From the NCBI GenBank assembly GCA_015680685.1, contig MNCI01001492.1, positions 86,544-150,543 of the forward strand: a stretch of 64,000 bases of DNA, written 5' to 3'. Every line of letters begins with the position of its first letter. Positions within the stretch are counted from its first letter, which is position 1. The position numbers and the translations under genes were made by a program. The stretch comes from Gnetum montanum (Eukaryota > Streptophyta > Gnetopsida > Gnetales > Gnetaceae). Under the pieces are notes generated by a model. The model did not search any database. It was not told the DNA's origin and saw only the letters and a list, made by a program, of their open reading frames with translations. This document shows, piece after piece, positions 1 to 10,371 of the stretch.

Positions 1-733
1 CTTTATGACCATATCTAGATATTGAAGGAGAGGGTGAAGGAGATGATGAAGGTGAAGAAGAAGGAGAACCGTCACCATGACGATGTCTACTACCTTATCT
101 TATGCGGTCTCAACCCCGATCGTGATTACAATCAAAATGTCCACCTTTATCATGAGTTTGTGTCCCTTTTTCGAACCCTTTGTTCCCATGGGTATCAGAA
201 CCTGGGTTATGAATAGTGGAATAAAGGTCCTGATACACAACCCCTTGGCCAAAGTCAAGGGGAGGAACATTGTTGTGTGGGTGACTACCTAAGGTATGTT
301 CACCATCCTCATTTTCGCTTAAGACATGTGGGGCATCCTGGGACCACTTACCCTTCAAAGACTTATGATGTCTCTCTTGTTGCAAGTCCCTTTGACGTTG
401 TGCCTCTATGGGATGGTATTCTCTTGAGTCATGGTCTTGTGCAATGTATTCTATGTGTAACTGCAGCCTGCTAATTTGTGTGAGAGCATGAAGAAGCATG
501 CTTGGGATTGAATGATCAAGAGGTAACACTATGTTACCTTTAAAGTCTTACCAACGCAGTTGTTCATCTTCATGAAGGATAAAGGTGAAGTCTGGTATAT
601 ATTCATCAGGATGAATATATACCACTCGAAGTTGTTCAGGGACTGGTGAATCAACGTCATGTATATTATGCCGCCAACAATTTCCTGTTTCAGACCTAGG
701 CAATGAGGCACTTTCATATGAAGAAGAAGACAT
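1..733 (-). pseudogene. gag N-terminal remnant of TE-A
   Basis: On the minus strand an ATG at 733 opens a frame beginning MSSSSYESASLP. It then reads a segment with HPDEYIPDFTFILHEDE, a phrase also present in the gags of TE-E, TE-G and TE-H. A stop and a frame change near 545 break it, and it continues as a 139-codon open frame (529-110) rich in H, Q, D and S, followed by a serine-rich stretch toward position 1. This is the non-conserved N-terminal part of gag; the conserved gag core would lie left of the window. The copy is dead as a gene. Assignment rests on similarity to the other gag copies here, especially the one at 21670-24056. Confidence 0.75.
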
Positions 734-849
734 ACTTGTCTATTCAGTGTGTAATGTATTTAGGTTTATTATTTTCTCAACCAACCGAAGGGTTTGTTCC
801 AACAATGTGAATGATTTCCTATGTTCTAGTTAGCACACAAACAACTAAG

Positions 850-868
850 TCCTCTGCAATAGCGCTAA
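850..868 (-). promoter_or_regulatory. TE-A primer-binding site
   Basis: Directly inside the LTR, the minus strand reads TTAGCGCTATTGCAGAGGA. This is close to TGGCGCCGTTGCCGGGGA, the tRNA-Asp-type site I associate with Athila-like plant Ty3 elements. The same site follows every complete Ty3 5' LTR in the window, with different substitutions. Confidence 0.7.
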
Positions 869-1862
869 TGATGAGTGGCAAGATACCCCTATGCTCAACC
901 ATAAGAATACCATCATTTCATTCATAATCTGGTCGAATTCCAAGGAGTAATTGCTTATGCATCCTTTTGGAACAAGGATGGGTTGGTTGATCATTGTCTT
1001 CCCAAGCTTACCTATATGTCACGATTGTATGGTTAAGTAAGCTTGAGGCATATGATTTTTATAGCTTTTATGTTTTTATGTCCTGTGCTAGTAGGGAAGG
1101 AGAGAGGTAACTAAGTGACTAATTTAACTTAACTACTCATTAACTAAGTTCTAACTAATCCTAACACCAGCATGTGTTCCCACTTGCTGTACACATCATG
1201 AACCAGTGCAACATTGTTGGGATTACCAAACACTAATCGTTACTGGGTTACCAAGAATTACACGCATGATCGAAGTGGTCGTGCTTGTGTAATTTAATGA
1301 TTTTCTTAACCAATCAAAATGAATTGTTGTGCTAATAATAGAAATGTAAAGTGCATAAAATAAAATAAATTCATAGGAAATTAAAATAAAAAAATGTGTA
1401 AGAAAAAAAATCTCAAGTGTTGCAAGGATGAATCAAAGAGCTTGTCTTTATTGCCTTACACAAGGTGTGCTCAGGTACACAATGCTCAAATAAAGATTCG
1501 TCCACACTTAGACCTCCTGCTACGAGCACTTGGAAAATATTCTAACTTTCAAACAAACTACAAGAGTTTCGCTACTTGCCTGCTCAAAGACTTCCTTCCA
1601 ATTGTGTGCCTGGGCACTGTATTTATAGGCTTGGGAGCAACTACTCTAATAATTAGAGTAACCACTCTAATAATTAGAATAACTACTAAAGTAACCACTC
1701 TATAGAGTAATTGCTCTAATAATTAGAATAACTAAGTAACCGCTCTAATAATTAGAGTAACTATGAGAGTAACCACTCTAATAATTAGAATAACTACTAA
1801 AGTAACCGCTAGAGTAATTGCTCTAATAATTAGAATAACTACTAAAGTAACTGCTCTCATCA
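869..1862 (-). repeat. TE-A 5' LTR
   Basis: The LTR runs from TGATGAGTGGCAAG to CTCATCA in window orientation. On the minus strand it has an A+T-rich U3 filled with a short tandem array (about 1637-1858), a TATA-like CTATAAATA-type motif near 1620, the shared GAAAGTTAGAATATTTTCC block near 1535-1555, and the TCTTTATT...AATAAAGA stem shared by the Ty3 LTRs here (about 1446-1496). The partner LTR lies left of the window. Confidence 0.8.
1637..1858. repeat. Tandem array in the TE-A LTR U3
   Basis: Units built from CTCTAATAATTAGAGTAAC and close variants (TAATAATTAGAATAACTACTAAAG) are repeated about six to eight times. Each unit holds the self-complementary core CTCTAATAATTAGAG, so the array can fold locally. 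It occupies the place taken by GATATC-rich arrays in the LTRs of TE-E, TE-H and TE-I. Confidence 0.85.
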
Positions 1863-1867
1863 GTAGG

Positions 1868-2480
1868 GAAGTTTGGCAACCCATCGTTAATGGAATAAGT
1901 GCCTACAATAAGGTGAAAATCTACATACATGGAGCTTGCCAATCTCCATTACACAAATTTGGCCATGTTGATTGTCGGACAGCTATGATCTGAATTAGAA
2001 AAGTAGGTGGGTAGCTTGTACTTGCTGTACGAGGTTGAGTTGAAGCACTATAAGGACACCAAGGACAAGCTTATGTTGGCTAACACTAAACTCAAAGTTC
2101 CTAAGGCATGCTTCAACAATCAAAAATCAACTGTCGAGAACCTAGCTAGAAGGATGAATGACTACCAGGAGCTGCAAAATATAGTTAGGGCATTCGACAT
2201 CAAACCCAAATAGTTCACTGCTTAGTTTGTTAATGTAAAGGAGATGCTCTTGATCATGTCCTATCTATGGGATGTTCCCATTCTAGCCCACATTGGTAAT
2301 GCTATGTGGATTATGAATGATCCCTGGAGTAATGAGGAGAAGATAAAATCATTACTTAATGTCTTTCACCTTTCATCGAAGGTTGTAGCTACAATAGGAT
2401 AGCCACAACTACCTCAACTACTATACATGCCTAAAGTTGGCAAAGGTCCTTCAAAGCCCTCAGGGCCATCACTACCTGGG
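1868..2480 (+). pseudogene. Third-ORF remnant (coiled-coil C-terminal part) of TE-B
   Basis: The longest open piece, 2007-2213, encodes a charged heptad-like sequence ending LARRMNDYQELQNIVRAFDIK. The same text is found at 61690-61880 in TE-G (LARRMNEY.ELQNTLRLFD) and, more distantly, at 58440-58640 in TE-I. Downstream, 2215-2400 keeps a second conserved piece (VKEMLLIMSYLWDVPILAHIG) after a stop. Upstream, 1868-1990 matches TE-G 61500-61590. This is the C-terminal coiled coil of the third ORF of this Ty3 group. Several stops make it a pseudogene. Function is unknown. Confidence 0.7.
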
Positions 2481-2724
2481 ACTATCAGATCTTCACCACT
2501 ATCTTCACATTGTCATAGGATATGTTGTCCAAATATTTGTACTGATGTCATGGTGTTCAATTTTGTGTTATGAACACCATAATTTTTTGTAATTTCTTGA
2601 TTTGTACACTTGGGCACTCAGTTTTTTCAAGTCAGTTGTTTTGTTAAGAGTTAGTCAATAATCCCATACCTTCCCAATTTTGTAAAAGAACTATAGGATG
2701 GGTTTTCATTCAATCATGTGGGTA

Positions 2725-3556
2725 TGATGAGCGTCAAAGTGTCATGTTGACGGGCCCCCCCCCCCCTCAATGGGGCCCTGTTTACATGGTGTTGCCCCAT
2801 TGACGTAGCCTTAGAGTAAAAACTATAAATATGAGCTCCCAGTCATATTTATGGGTGTCCAATTCATAGCAGTAGCCAAACTCTTATAGTTTTTATATTT
2901 GAAAGTTAGAATATTTTCTTGAGTGCCCATAGTAGGAGTCATTGAGTGTACGTATCTTTATTCAAGCATTGTTGTACATGAGCATGATAGTATATATGGC
3001 AATAAAGACAAGCTTCTTGATAAACCTAGCAGCATCTTGGATAGTTTAGATATTTATTCATGTATTTAATGCTTTCAGTTACTTATTTAATGCTTTCTAG
3101 TAATTAAGCTAATTAAGTGAGATAAGCTAGATAGATTAAATATATAAGCAGGATTGCTTCGAGCATAACATGTATTCGCTTGGTAATCCTAGTAGTGTTA
3201 TTGCTTAGTGTGCCTAGTAGCATAACACTTGGTAACCCAGCAGTGGATACGTGGGTTTAGGATGTGTATGGAAAGCTGGACCAAATGCTTATGTTAGGAT
3301 TACTTTATCTCTCTCTTCAAGCACCAAAGAACATAAAACATAAAATGACAAAAATCAAATGCCTCAATTACACTTAATCATACCTTTGTACTTCACAAGT
3401 GTAATTGGAAAAACAACAAACAACTTTAGGGCAAGATTTGCTTCCTAGAGGACTAGTGCATCAGAAACTAGAGAGTCCATGAAATTCGATTGGATCATGC
3501 GTGAACGCTTCGTGATTTGTATGGTTGAGTGTAGGGGTACCTTCAATAGTTCATCA
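2725..3556 (+). repeat. TE-B 3' LTR
   Basis: The LTR begins TGATGAGCGTCAAAG just after a purine-rich tract (CATGTGGGTA) and ends TTCATCA. The U3 holds a run of 12 C (2755-2766) in GGGGCC-type repeats. A TATA box (ACTATAAATATG, about 2819-2830), the shared GAAAGTTAGAATATTTTC block and the ATCTTTATT...AATAAAGA stem follow. It is closely similar to the two TE-G LTRs (34227-35212 and 62399-63326). Confidence 0.85.
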
Positions 3557-5280
3557 ATGTACATCTCATAGAATTATTTGTTTGTGCTCTTCTAGAAGAC
3601 ACCATCTTGCTAGTGCAACAACATAAACCTTGTAAAGATTTCTATTTATTTCCATATACCTCTTTACTTTATGGAGGAACTGTTGTTTTCTATTTTCTAT
3701 TCCACTCAATGAGGAGTTCTTGTGTGAGAAGATGTTAGATAATTAGTGATCCATGAAATATCCATCAAGTTGATAACTATTGTCATTCTCATAAGTAGGT
3801 TTTCATTAGGGAAACAATAATGATTCTTCTCACTATGGTGATTCCCATCTTAGCCTTGATAAGTGATCAGCTACAACGTTCTCTGTTACTTTCTTGTCAA
3901 TCATGGTGATGTCAAATTATTGTAACATGACAAGTCATCTTATCACCCTAGGACTTACCATTGGTTTATTCATTAAAAATCGAATTGCACTATGGTTTGT
4001 GTGGCCCTAGATAGGGTACCTAAGCATGAAATGTCTGAATTCTTCCAACACACACACCATGACCATACACTCCTTTTTAGTATTGATGTAATTAAGTTGT
4101 GCCCTAGTGATGCTTCTATTGGCACAATGTATGTAATATGGCCTCTTCTGATCATCAAGTTGCATCAACACTACACCCAATGCATAATTATAAGCATTTA
4201 TCATTATGTGTAAGGGCTGAGACCAATCTGTAGCTTTGAAGATTGGTGTTTCTATTAGCTTCTATTTGAGTCTCTCAAATGCCTTCTCACATTGCTTTAT
4301 CCACTGGAATGGTGCATCTTTCTTGGTTAATTCTATCAATGATTTTGCTATCTTGGAAAAATTCTCTATGAACCTTCGATAATATCTTGTATGACCTAGA
4401 AATGATCTGACCTCCTTACCAATTTATGGCCTCTAAGTGATGTTTAGAATGACTCTTATCTTTTTTGGGTCAACTTCTATTCCTTTCTGTGATACCTTAT
4501 GTCCCAAAATAATCCCATCTTGGACCATTAAATGGCTTTTCTATCAATTGAGCTTTAAATTGGTTTTAACACATCTTTTCAATACCTACTCCAAATGATC
4601 CAATGCTAGAGAAATCATCCATAGCTACCTCTATTCCATTGCCTATTTATTTCTAAAATATATTTAGTAATAACCTCTAAAAGGTAGCGGGCACATTGCA
4701 CAAGCTGAAAGGCATTTTCTTGTAAGCAAATGTTACCCATGAACTATTGAATGTAGTCTTTTCTTGGTCTTAAAGATGCAATGTGAATCTGGCTATATCC
4801 ATTGTACTTATTAAGAAAGCTATATTACTAATGTCTTGCTATGATATCTAAGACCTTGTCAACAAATGGTAGAGGGAAATGGTCCTTGAATGTCACAAAG
4901 TTCAACAACCAAAAATTAATACATACTCTCTACTTATCATACTTCTTTGGGACAATGACCAAAAGGCTAACCCACTCACTACCTACAATGGGGTAGATGA
5001 ATCTTACTTTTAGTAATGTTTTTAATTCCTATTTAACTACTTCCTTGAGCTTAGGATTCAAGCTTCTTTAGGGCTAGTAGCATGTCTTGATAGCTAGATC
5101 TATGTATATCTAGTGTTGACATATTCACGGATCAATGCCTATTATCTCACCATAAGACCATGCGAATGATGTTGGTCATTTATTAACCACTTCTAATAAT
5201 CTCTTCTTTTAGTCTTTATCAATTTTTTGTTAATTACAAAGGCATATTCTAGCATATCTGAGAGGGCTTTTTAATTTCAA
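3557..5280 (-). pseudogene. pol remnant of TE-C: reverse transcriptase, RNase H, start of integrase
   Basis: Reading leftwards, RT is recognised by EWVSLLVIVPKKYDK (near 4990), the NKYNGYSQIHIA stretch (near 4790) and the catalytic segment AMDDFSS at about 4605-4622. The last has A for the usual F or Y before MDD. RNase H follows at about 4260-3850, with NYALGVVLMQLDDQKRPYYIH and LNYINTKKECMVMV, then FLMNKPMVSPRVIR and DHLSRLRW. Near 3700-3560 the frame reads MEINRNLYKVY, the start of the integrase region (as at TE-H 45497), and is cut by TE-B. In life this polyprotein would copy and integrate the element; here it is broken by many stops and frameshifts. Confidence 0.8.
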
Positions 5281-5519
5281 TGGTTCTAGCTCAAACTTAT
5301 TTGGGATCTCTAGCTATTCCCATTCAATGTCTTCTTCTTGGTATGAATGTGCATATGAGTGTTTCCTCTTTATTGTTCCAACTTATTTATTTTCTCAACA
5401 TAGGCACTTATGATCTAATTGGTTGGTTCCATATATATTTTAAACTCTATCTCTATATTAATGATTAGCCACTAGGTGCCTTTTTCTTCAGTGGTTACTG
5501 CATACAAACATTGTTGCAC

Positions 5520-6010
5520 ACACATTTCTTCTAGACATTGATTTCATGTTGTGCTCTTTCCTTGTTTAACAACACAAATTATCTACATGCAGTTGCACTT
5601 GTTATCATTGTATGGGATACATGGAACTTCACGTCTTTGTATAATTCTAACTTCATCCTCCTTAAATATTTCCAAGGACAAATCTTTAATTCCAAGCTTA
5701 GCATGCACAATGCTAAGCCATGCCCTTTTCATTATCATAAGAAACTCTCCCTTATTTTTTCCCACATGTATTACTAGAGAATAAGCACAATAGGACCAAC
5801 CACTAATGGTGGTAATGACATCATCCACTTTTCTAAGTGGGATAGTGATTGACTTATCTACAAGCTCTAATTGGATATTGTTTTTCCTTAATAGTGGAAG
5901 ATTCTAGGCCTTATACATATCTTGTGAAATTAAGTTTATTCTTGATCTAAAATCAGTAGTGCCATGCATCGTTTTTGACCTGCTATTTGAATATATAGCA
6001 AGGGACTTCC
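5520..6010 (-). pseudogene. Aspartic protease remnant of TE-C
   Basis: The 81-codon frame 5828-5583 contains VDDVITTISGWSY-like and MKRAWLSIVHAKLGIKDLSLEI text. This matches the region downstream of the protease active site in TE-E (GRPWLSTIDVYLGI) and TE-H (GRMWLSTIEAKMGIRDLSLEI). The active-site region near 5960 has lost the D-S-G triplet: it reads roughly MALLDF in place of ALLDSG, with a frameshift. The enzyme would cut Gag-Pol; this copy is inactive. Confidence 0.65.
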
Positions 6011-6099
6011 TAGATCTATTCTTTTCTCAAAAAGCACTCTTGCCTTTATCCAATGTGTAATGGTTTGGGTAAGCATGATAGTAGTTAGATTTGATTTGG

Positions 6100-6576
6100 T
6101 AGAAGATGGAAGCCTAGTATTTTCTAGAGAAGTATGTGTAGATGGGGTTGATGTAGGTGGAGTCCCTATCCTTTGAGCCCTTTCTAGACTTGTTTAAAAG
6201 AATGGAAATTTTCTATATTGATGTTCTTTCATTATTACTTCCTCTTGCATGTTTACTACCCTTGTTGCATTCTTCTACTATCATTGTGATGGAAACTCCC
6301 CTTACATCACTAGTGGTGGCATTAACGGTAAAGAATTGAAAGGTTTATTTGATGAACCAGCTACTAGTTGATATGCATAGAGATTAAGATTCATCCTTGG
6401 AGTGGTAGGTCTATAATACTCAAGTGGATAATAATGAAAAGAAATTTAAAATGAAGCATTCCTTGAAGAGATTAGATATTGTACATAATATCCATAAGGA
6501 TCCAGTTACCTATATGGATATTGTTTCCTTGGCAATGGCATTACCCATGGTTGTGGTTGTTGCCACTACTTCTAAT
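6100..6576 (-). pseudogene. gag C-terminal remnant of TE-C, left of TE-D
   Basis: This is low-complexity sequence with proline- and tyrosine-type codons on the minus strand. It aligns with the C-terminal gag region of TE-E (about 21700-22010), for example around TTGCCACT near 6560 and 22026. Its right edge is the TE-D target duplication CTAAT (6572-6576). After TE-D the same gag resumes at 10372, and the joined order matches uninterrupted TE-E. Stops are frequent. No catalytic role is expected; gag forms the particle shell. Confidence 0.6.
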
Positions 6577-7854
6577 TGTTGGGGATCGTTTGGGACGCGA
6601 CTGCCAATGAGTGTCCTCGAACAGGATTTAGGTGCCTGCTAGTGTCTGGCAACACCAAGGCCCAGATACCTCCAAATAGACTTAGTAGTTAATGTGAGTA
6701 TGTGTGTGTGCTGTTGCAGTGTGCGGTTGTGAAAAATGAAATGATTGTGTTGTCTATAAACTACAAATGACTTACTCTAAAGAGATTCAGCCAACTTTGC
6801 TAAGTACTGTGAGTTGTTGAGAGTTCCTATTTTGTTCAACTACCTAGTCTACGTAGTCCTTATAATACCTACTTGTAACAAATAAAATTTTGCAAAAACA
6901 TTTGAGCACAACTTCACAAATCTACTCATAATTTTCCCTAGAGAAAGAGATAGTTCCACAAGAAAACTAGAAATAGAGCAAGATTTGATGGAAATAGACA
7001 GAAAAGAAAGCAGATTTGTGTGAACCTCAAATATTTAAACAAGGTAAAATGACACGAGGAAACACTTCGCAATAAAGCTATTCCAAATTCAATATCTATG
7101 AATTGTTCAAACTTCCAAGGTTCAAATAAGCAATTTCTTCAAGACAATCCTACTATGCTACCAAAAATTGCTGCGTAAACTACCACGTACGAGACTCCAT
7201 TTTGGCTAGATAATAGATGTCAATGATTGCATTCAACAGAACCTTCCAAAGACTTGACAATTTCTGATTGAAATACCACGGAAATTCACTTTAAAGATAA
7301 AAGGAAGCTATTCTAGTCCCATCAAAATACCAAAGATTTTCTGAACCCTCTTGACTACTGAATTGTTCAACGGCATGACTACAAGCAGAGGCTCTCTTAC
7401 AATAATCCCAATAGCAGTTCCTATACGTTGCACAATAACAAAATTTAGTACTAAAATGCTCTTAAGGCTTTTAAACACAAGCGCTTCTATGGCAAAATTT
7501 TAATAGAAATTTCTATCGGGCAACAAGAACAGTAAGAGCAATCTAAAAATCCCAAAATTACTTGCCAAGGATGATACTATCTAAACCACTAGCTAAACAA
7601 TTTTAAAAAAATAAAAAATAAAAAACATAACTCACAGAACTATGACAAAGAGGTTGAAATCTTTCCTTTAGCAAGCCATCTTACAAGCCATCTTCTTTAC
7701 AAATATTCCAAGAGTGTGTCTCCAAGTGAGAGCTCCCAAAAGTGTTCTAAAAATGAGACCCTTCCTCCCCTCTTCCTACCCTTGAAGCCATTTTATAGGG
7801 TCTAAGGTAGTTAGGTAAGTTACAAAATATCTTGGGTGGTCATAACCACCATAG

Positions 7855-8050
7855 AGACAAAAAAGCTACGATTGACAAGTGTCCCATGTAGTTGCCAAGT
7901 GTCTTCATTTAGTTGCAAAGTGTTCACCATGGAGAGAAACGAGTTGCAGTTGACAAGTGGCCTTTTTAGTTGATAAGTGGCCTTTGTGGAGATAAAGAGG
8001 CTATTGTTGACAAGTGGCCTTGGTGGTGGTTATAACCACCATTTCAATTG
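7855..8050. repeat. Imperfect short direct repeats in TE-D
   Basis: The motif GTTGACAAGTGGCCTT and variants (ATTGACAAGTGTCCCAT, GTTGCAAAGTGTTCACC, TTGATAAGTGGCCTTTG) recur about eight times. They are interspersed with AACCACCATAGAGA-like units and the palindrome GGTTATAACC. The array is imperfect, with a spacing of roughly 30-40 bp, like a decayed promoter-type repeat block. Confidence 0.7.
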
Positions 8051-8429
8051 ACAAGTGTTCAATTCACATGGGACTTTGAACAATTGTTGCACAAATTCCC
8101 TTTTTAAAGCATAAAATATTTTATTGTTCTTTAAATCATAGTAATAGAGATGGTAACCAACCATGGAATTGTTGCATACATGGATGGGTTAATATAAAAA
8201 TATATATGTAAGTGTGAACAACCGAATGCATAAATGGAGTGGCACTCTCACATTTTCAACAACAAGTGAGTGTCACGTTATGTAGATAGTATATAATTTA
8301 ATTATAGTTTAATCATGTAAATAGTATTGATACAGAAAAATCATGCGAAGGCTAATGTAGAAGAGGAAGGCCCATCGATGGGTTATGCGGAGGCTATGTA
8401 GCGGTCTAGTTTTGGAAGACAGAAACACA

Positions 8430-8873
8430 CAAATCAGAAATCTCTGCAACAATGGAAGGCTGTAGGATGCCATCAAAATATTGCAGAGCGCACAGCACAT
8501 CGAAAATTCCACTTATTTACGCCTGCTGCAATGCTGCACAAGAAACAGAGCAATGGTCTATCCAGCAATTCTCCCAGACAAATCTCTGTGAAACAAGCTC
8601 ATCCACATGTATGCCAAATACAGAAGCCTAGGCGACGCACTTCAAGTTTTTTTATGAAATTCCTGAACCCGACGTTGGATCTTGCACTGCCCTAATTTCC
8701 TGTTACATTGCCAACAACTGCGTGAGCGAGGGTTTTAGCATTTTTTGCTGGATGCAGCAAGCACGGATAAACCCCAACGATTACACCATCGCAACCATTC
8801 TCAACGGCTGTGCCAAAACTAGGAGCCTGCAAAAGGACGTAGAGAAGCTTTGCCTGAAATATTTGTATTCTTG
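8430..8873 (+). pseudogene. PPR protein gene fragment (PLS-type), decayed
   Basis: A PPR-type protein can be read in the plus direction: LCNNGRL, then an in-frame stop, DAIKILQSAQ, TYLRLLQCC, a second stop, NKLIHMYAKYRSLGDALQVF. After a one-base shift in a run of T near 8650 it continues IPEPDVGSCTALISCYIAN, MQQARINPNDYTIATILNGC, AKTRSLQKD. These are the hallmarks of plant PLS-class PPR proteins (LINMYAKCGSL.DA..VF; P..DV.SWTALIS.Y; MQ..GI.P...T....L..CA). Such proteins bind organelle RNA. About 145 residues (roughly four repeats) remain, with no start or C-terminal domain. It lies wholly inside TE-D, so it may have travelled with it. A weaker piece (AQ.VFDRISG) is at about 9290-9330. Confidence 0.85.
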
Positions 8874-10366
8874 AAATATTTTCCGGAATGGTATTCCAAC
8901 GCTTTCACTAAAATCCATTCGAGCACCAGCAACAAGTGTGTAGACTAGAAAGATGCGCTTCACCACCTGCAACCCTCCACCATTTATCGTCAACATTGCC
9001 AAAACCCTCCGCCATTGCTGCTCATGTCCGATCCATGCTCCAGAAATACCGCAGCAATTTCACAATTTAGCTGGATCAGCGCGTGGTATCATTGTTCATT
9101 TTTGGGTTGAATTTGCCTTTACGCTATGATTCGTCAATAATGGAGGTTTTGTAGAATGATTTGATTCAGACTTATGTGATGTTGTTAATAATCACATGCA
9201 GCACCGAGATGGAGACAACAATGGCCACGACAAAGGTGGACATGACTGAGGTGCTGGAATGCCAACAAATTTCTAGAGAAATGGAGTTTGCACAATAAGT
9301 GTTTGATAGAATTTCTGGAGTAAATGATTTGAATTTGTATAATATCCTAGTTTGGAAGTTGGTATGGGAATTCAACAAGAAGCTTTAGGTTCGGAACGGT
9401 TTTCCTGCACTGATGGTGCCATGTAGCATTGGTCGTTGGCCCATTGCCCGGCATACTTCAGAAAAATATTTAGAAAAATATTTATATGATACTAGGATGA
9501 TAATTGCGTTGTTATTCTTATGGAGATGTTATCGGCTTTGGCTCTATTTTTTTTGCTGCGGCTGATTGATTAAATTTATATAGCTAGCTTCTTCAAGTAC
9601 CTTGAAGTGGTGATATGTTCATTGCATCCTTTGCGTGGCGTTGGCTTTTATCCGCTCTATTTTAATGCAATATTTAAATCCAAATTTCTACGCTTGAACT
9701 TGGCAAAATATAATACCCAAACTCCATGTCATCATGCAAGTTATCTGCATTGTCTCTTACATTATTTTCCTATTTCGTCCATATAGATATAAACCAATCT
9801 ATCTTTTGAAGGGCACTATGGTAATCCGTTGGTTGTCACTTGTACATGAAAGCGTTTGGAAGGATACATTGGCTTCACTTTTTAACATTTCTAAAAGAGA
9901 GCATTGCACTCTCTTATTACCATTAACCCTCATTCCAATTGTAATACCGACGGTGATCAAAAAGTTAGCAACGCACAAGTACATCGCATAGCTCTTATTC
10001 CCAACAATGCATCTACTCACAAGGCCATCATTTCTCCCCAAAAAGAAATCATACGAGAGTTTGAAACTCTATTATCTTTTTATTCTTTGAAATTTGAATT
10101 CTTCAAATTTCTTTTTCATAGTATCATATAACAATATTGTGCTGTAAAAATCTAAGTGATAAACTATCCATATTTAAAGAAATAAATGTCATCAAAGATT
10201 TTTGAACTTGCTAGAAAAATTTTCATCTTGTTATGATATTCCAATGATACCACCCTACACTCTGATACAATTGTGTTATTTCTCTTAAGAAGTTTGTAAA
10301 GAGATTTTTTTTCTTGCAGATTTTATCACACCAACCTGTTCCATGAAATAGCCAAATGTGCCAACA
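8874..10366. other. Rest of TE-D without recognisable coding content
   Basis: This part is richer in CG-containing words than the flanking retrotransposons over 8874-9400, as expected of former gene sequence. Short open frames (9734-9991, 9799-10041, 9904-10131) overlap on both strands and look like chance. A possible further PPR scrap, VFDRISGVNDLNLYN, is near 9302. I recognise nothing else. Confidence 0.4.
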
Positions 10367-10371
10367 CTAAT

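Larger units (their letters stand above)
1..1862 (-). mobile_element. TE-A: right-hand part of a Ty3-type LTR retrotransposon (5' LTR, PBS, start of gag)
   Basis: Read on the minus strand, this is the 5' end of a Ty3-type element: LTR (869-1862), primer-binding site (850-868), then a gag remnant that runs off the left edge. Gag and PBS resemble those of TE-E (18014-25058), so the orientation is secure. The right LTR end (CTCATCA) abuts sequence belonging to TE-B, so TE-A inserted into TE-B. The expected 5-bp target duplication, 1863-1867 (GTAGG), cannot be checked because the other end lies outside the window. Confidence 0.85.
1863..3556 (+). mobile_element. TE-B: 3' part of a TE-G-like Ty3 element
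   Basis: This is the 3' end of a plus-strand element: the end of a coiled-coil third ORF (to about 2480), a conserved 3' noncoding tail (about 2640-2724) and a complete 3' LTR (2725-3556). It matches the corresponding part of TE-G (61500-63326) almost throughout. Its 5' part should lie left of the window, beyond TE-A, which interrupts it. Its right edge sits in the integrase region of TE-C. The predicted target duplication, ATGTA at 3557-3561, cannot be verified here. Confidence 0.85.
6577..10366. mobile_element. TE-D: 3.79-kb insertion with TGTTGG/CCAACA ends and CTAAT duplications, carrying PPR remnants
   Basis: The segment begins TGTTGGGGATCG and ends GTGCCAACA. CTAAT lies immediately outside both ends (6572-6576 and 10367-10371). 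TE-E gag, which lacks the insertion, aligns on both sides, so the edges are well fixed. TG...CA ends and a 5-bp duplication point to an LTR-type insertion, but I could not find a matching pair of LTRs inside. ACTCTGATACAA at 10249-10260 resembles the complement of a copia primer site, and the 92 bp after it could be a very short LTR, but the left end does not visibly match. Inside are a local repeat cluster (7855-8050) and a PPR gene fragment (8430-8873). Class unresolved; strand not assigned. Confidence 0.75.

Noticed and set aside
1637-1858. CRISPR-like array
   Set aside because: Units are directly adjacent with no unique spacers, and they lie in an LTR U3 of a plant element.
5280-5784. Plus-strand frames of 62-79 codons over TE-C protease and RT
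   Set aside because: The minus strand holds the recognisable protease/RT text; the plus frames have no family features.
6577-8262. A separate solo LTR ending at TTTCAACA (8262)
   Set aside because: Target duplication and empty-site alignment place the right edge of the insertion at 10366, not 8262; no duplication is present at 8263.
8781-9002. Minus-strand 73-codon frame over the PPR fragment
   Set aside because: It is the antisense shadow of, and 3' extension beyond, the plus-strand PPR remnant, which has clear family motifs.
9280-9400. A second PPR gene
   Set aside because: Only a short VFDRISG-type phrase is present, with a stop before it. Too little to call separately; mentioned with the main PPR fragment.
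10249-10366. A copia primer-site complement (ACTCTGATACAA) followed by a 92-bp LTR ending CCAACA
   Set aside because: The left end of TE-D does not show a matching terminal repeat, so I do not call a short-LTR element. Kept only as a hint in the TE-D entry.
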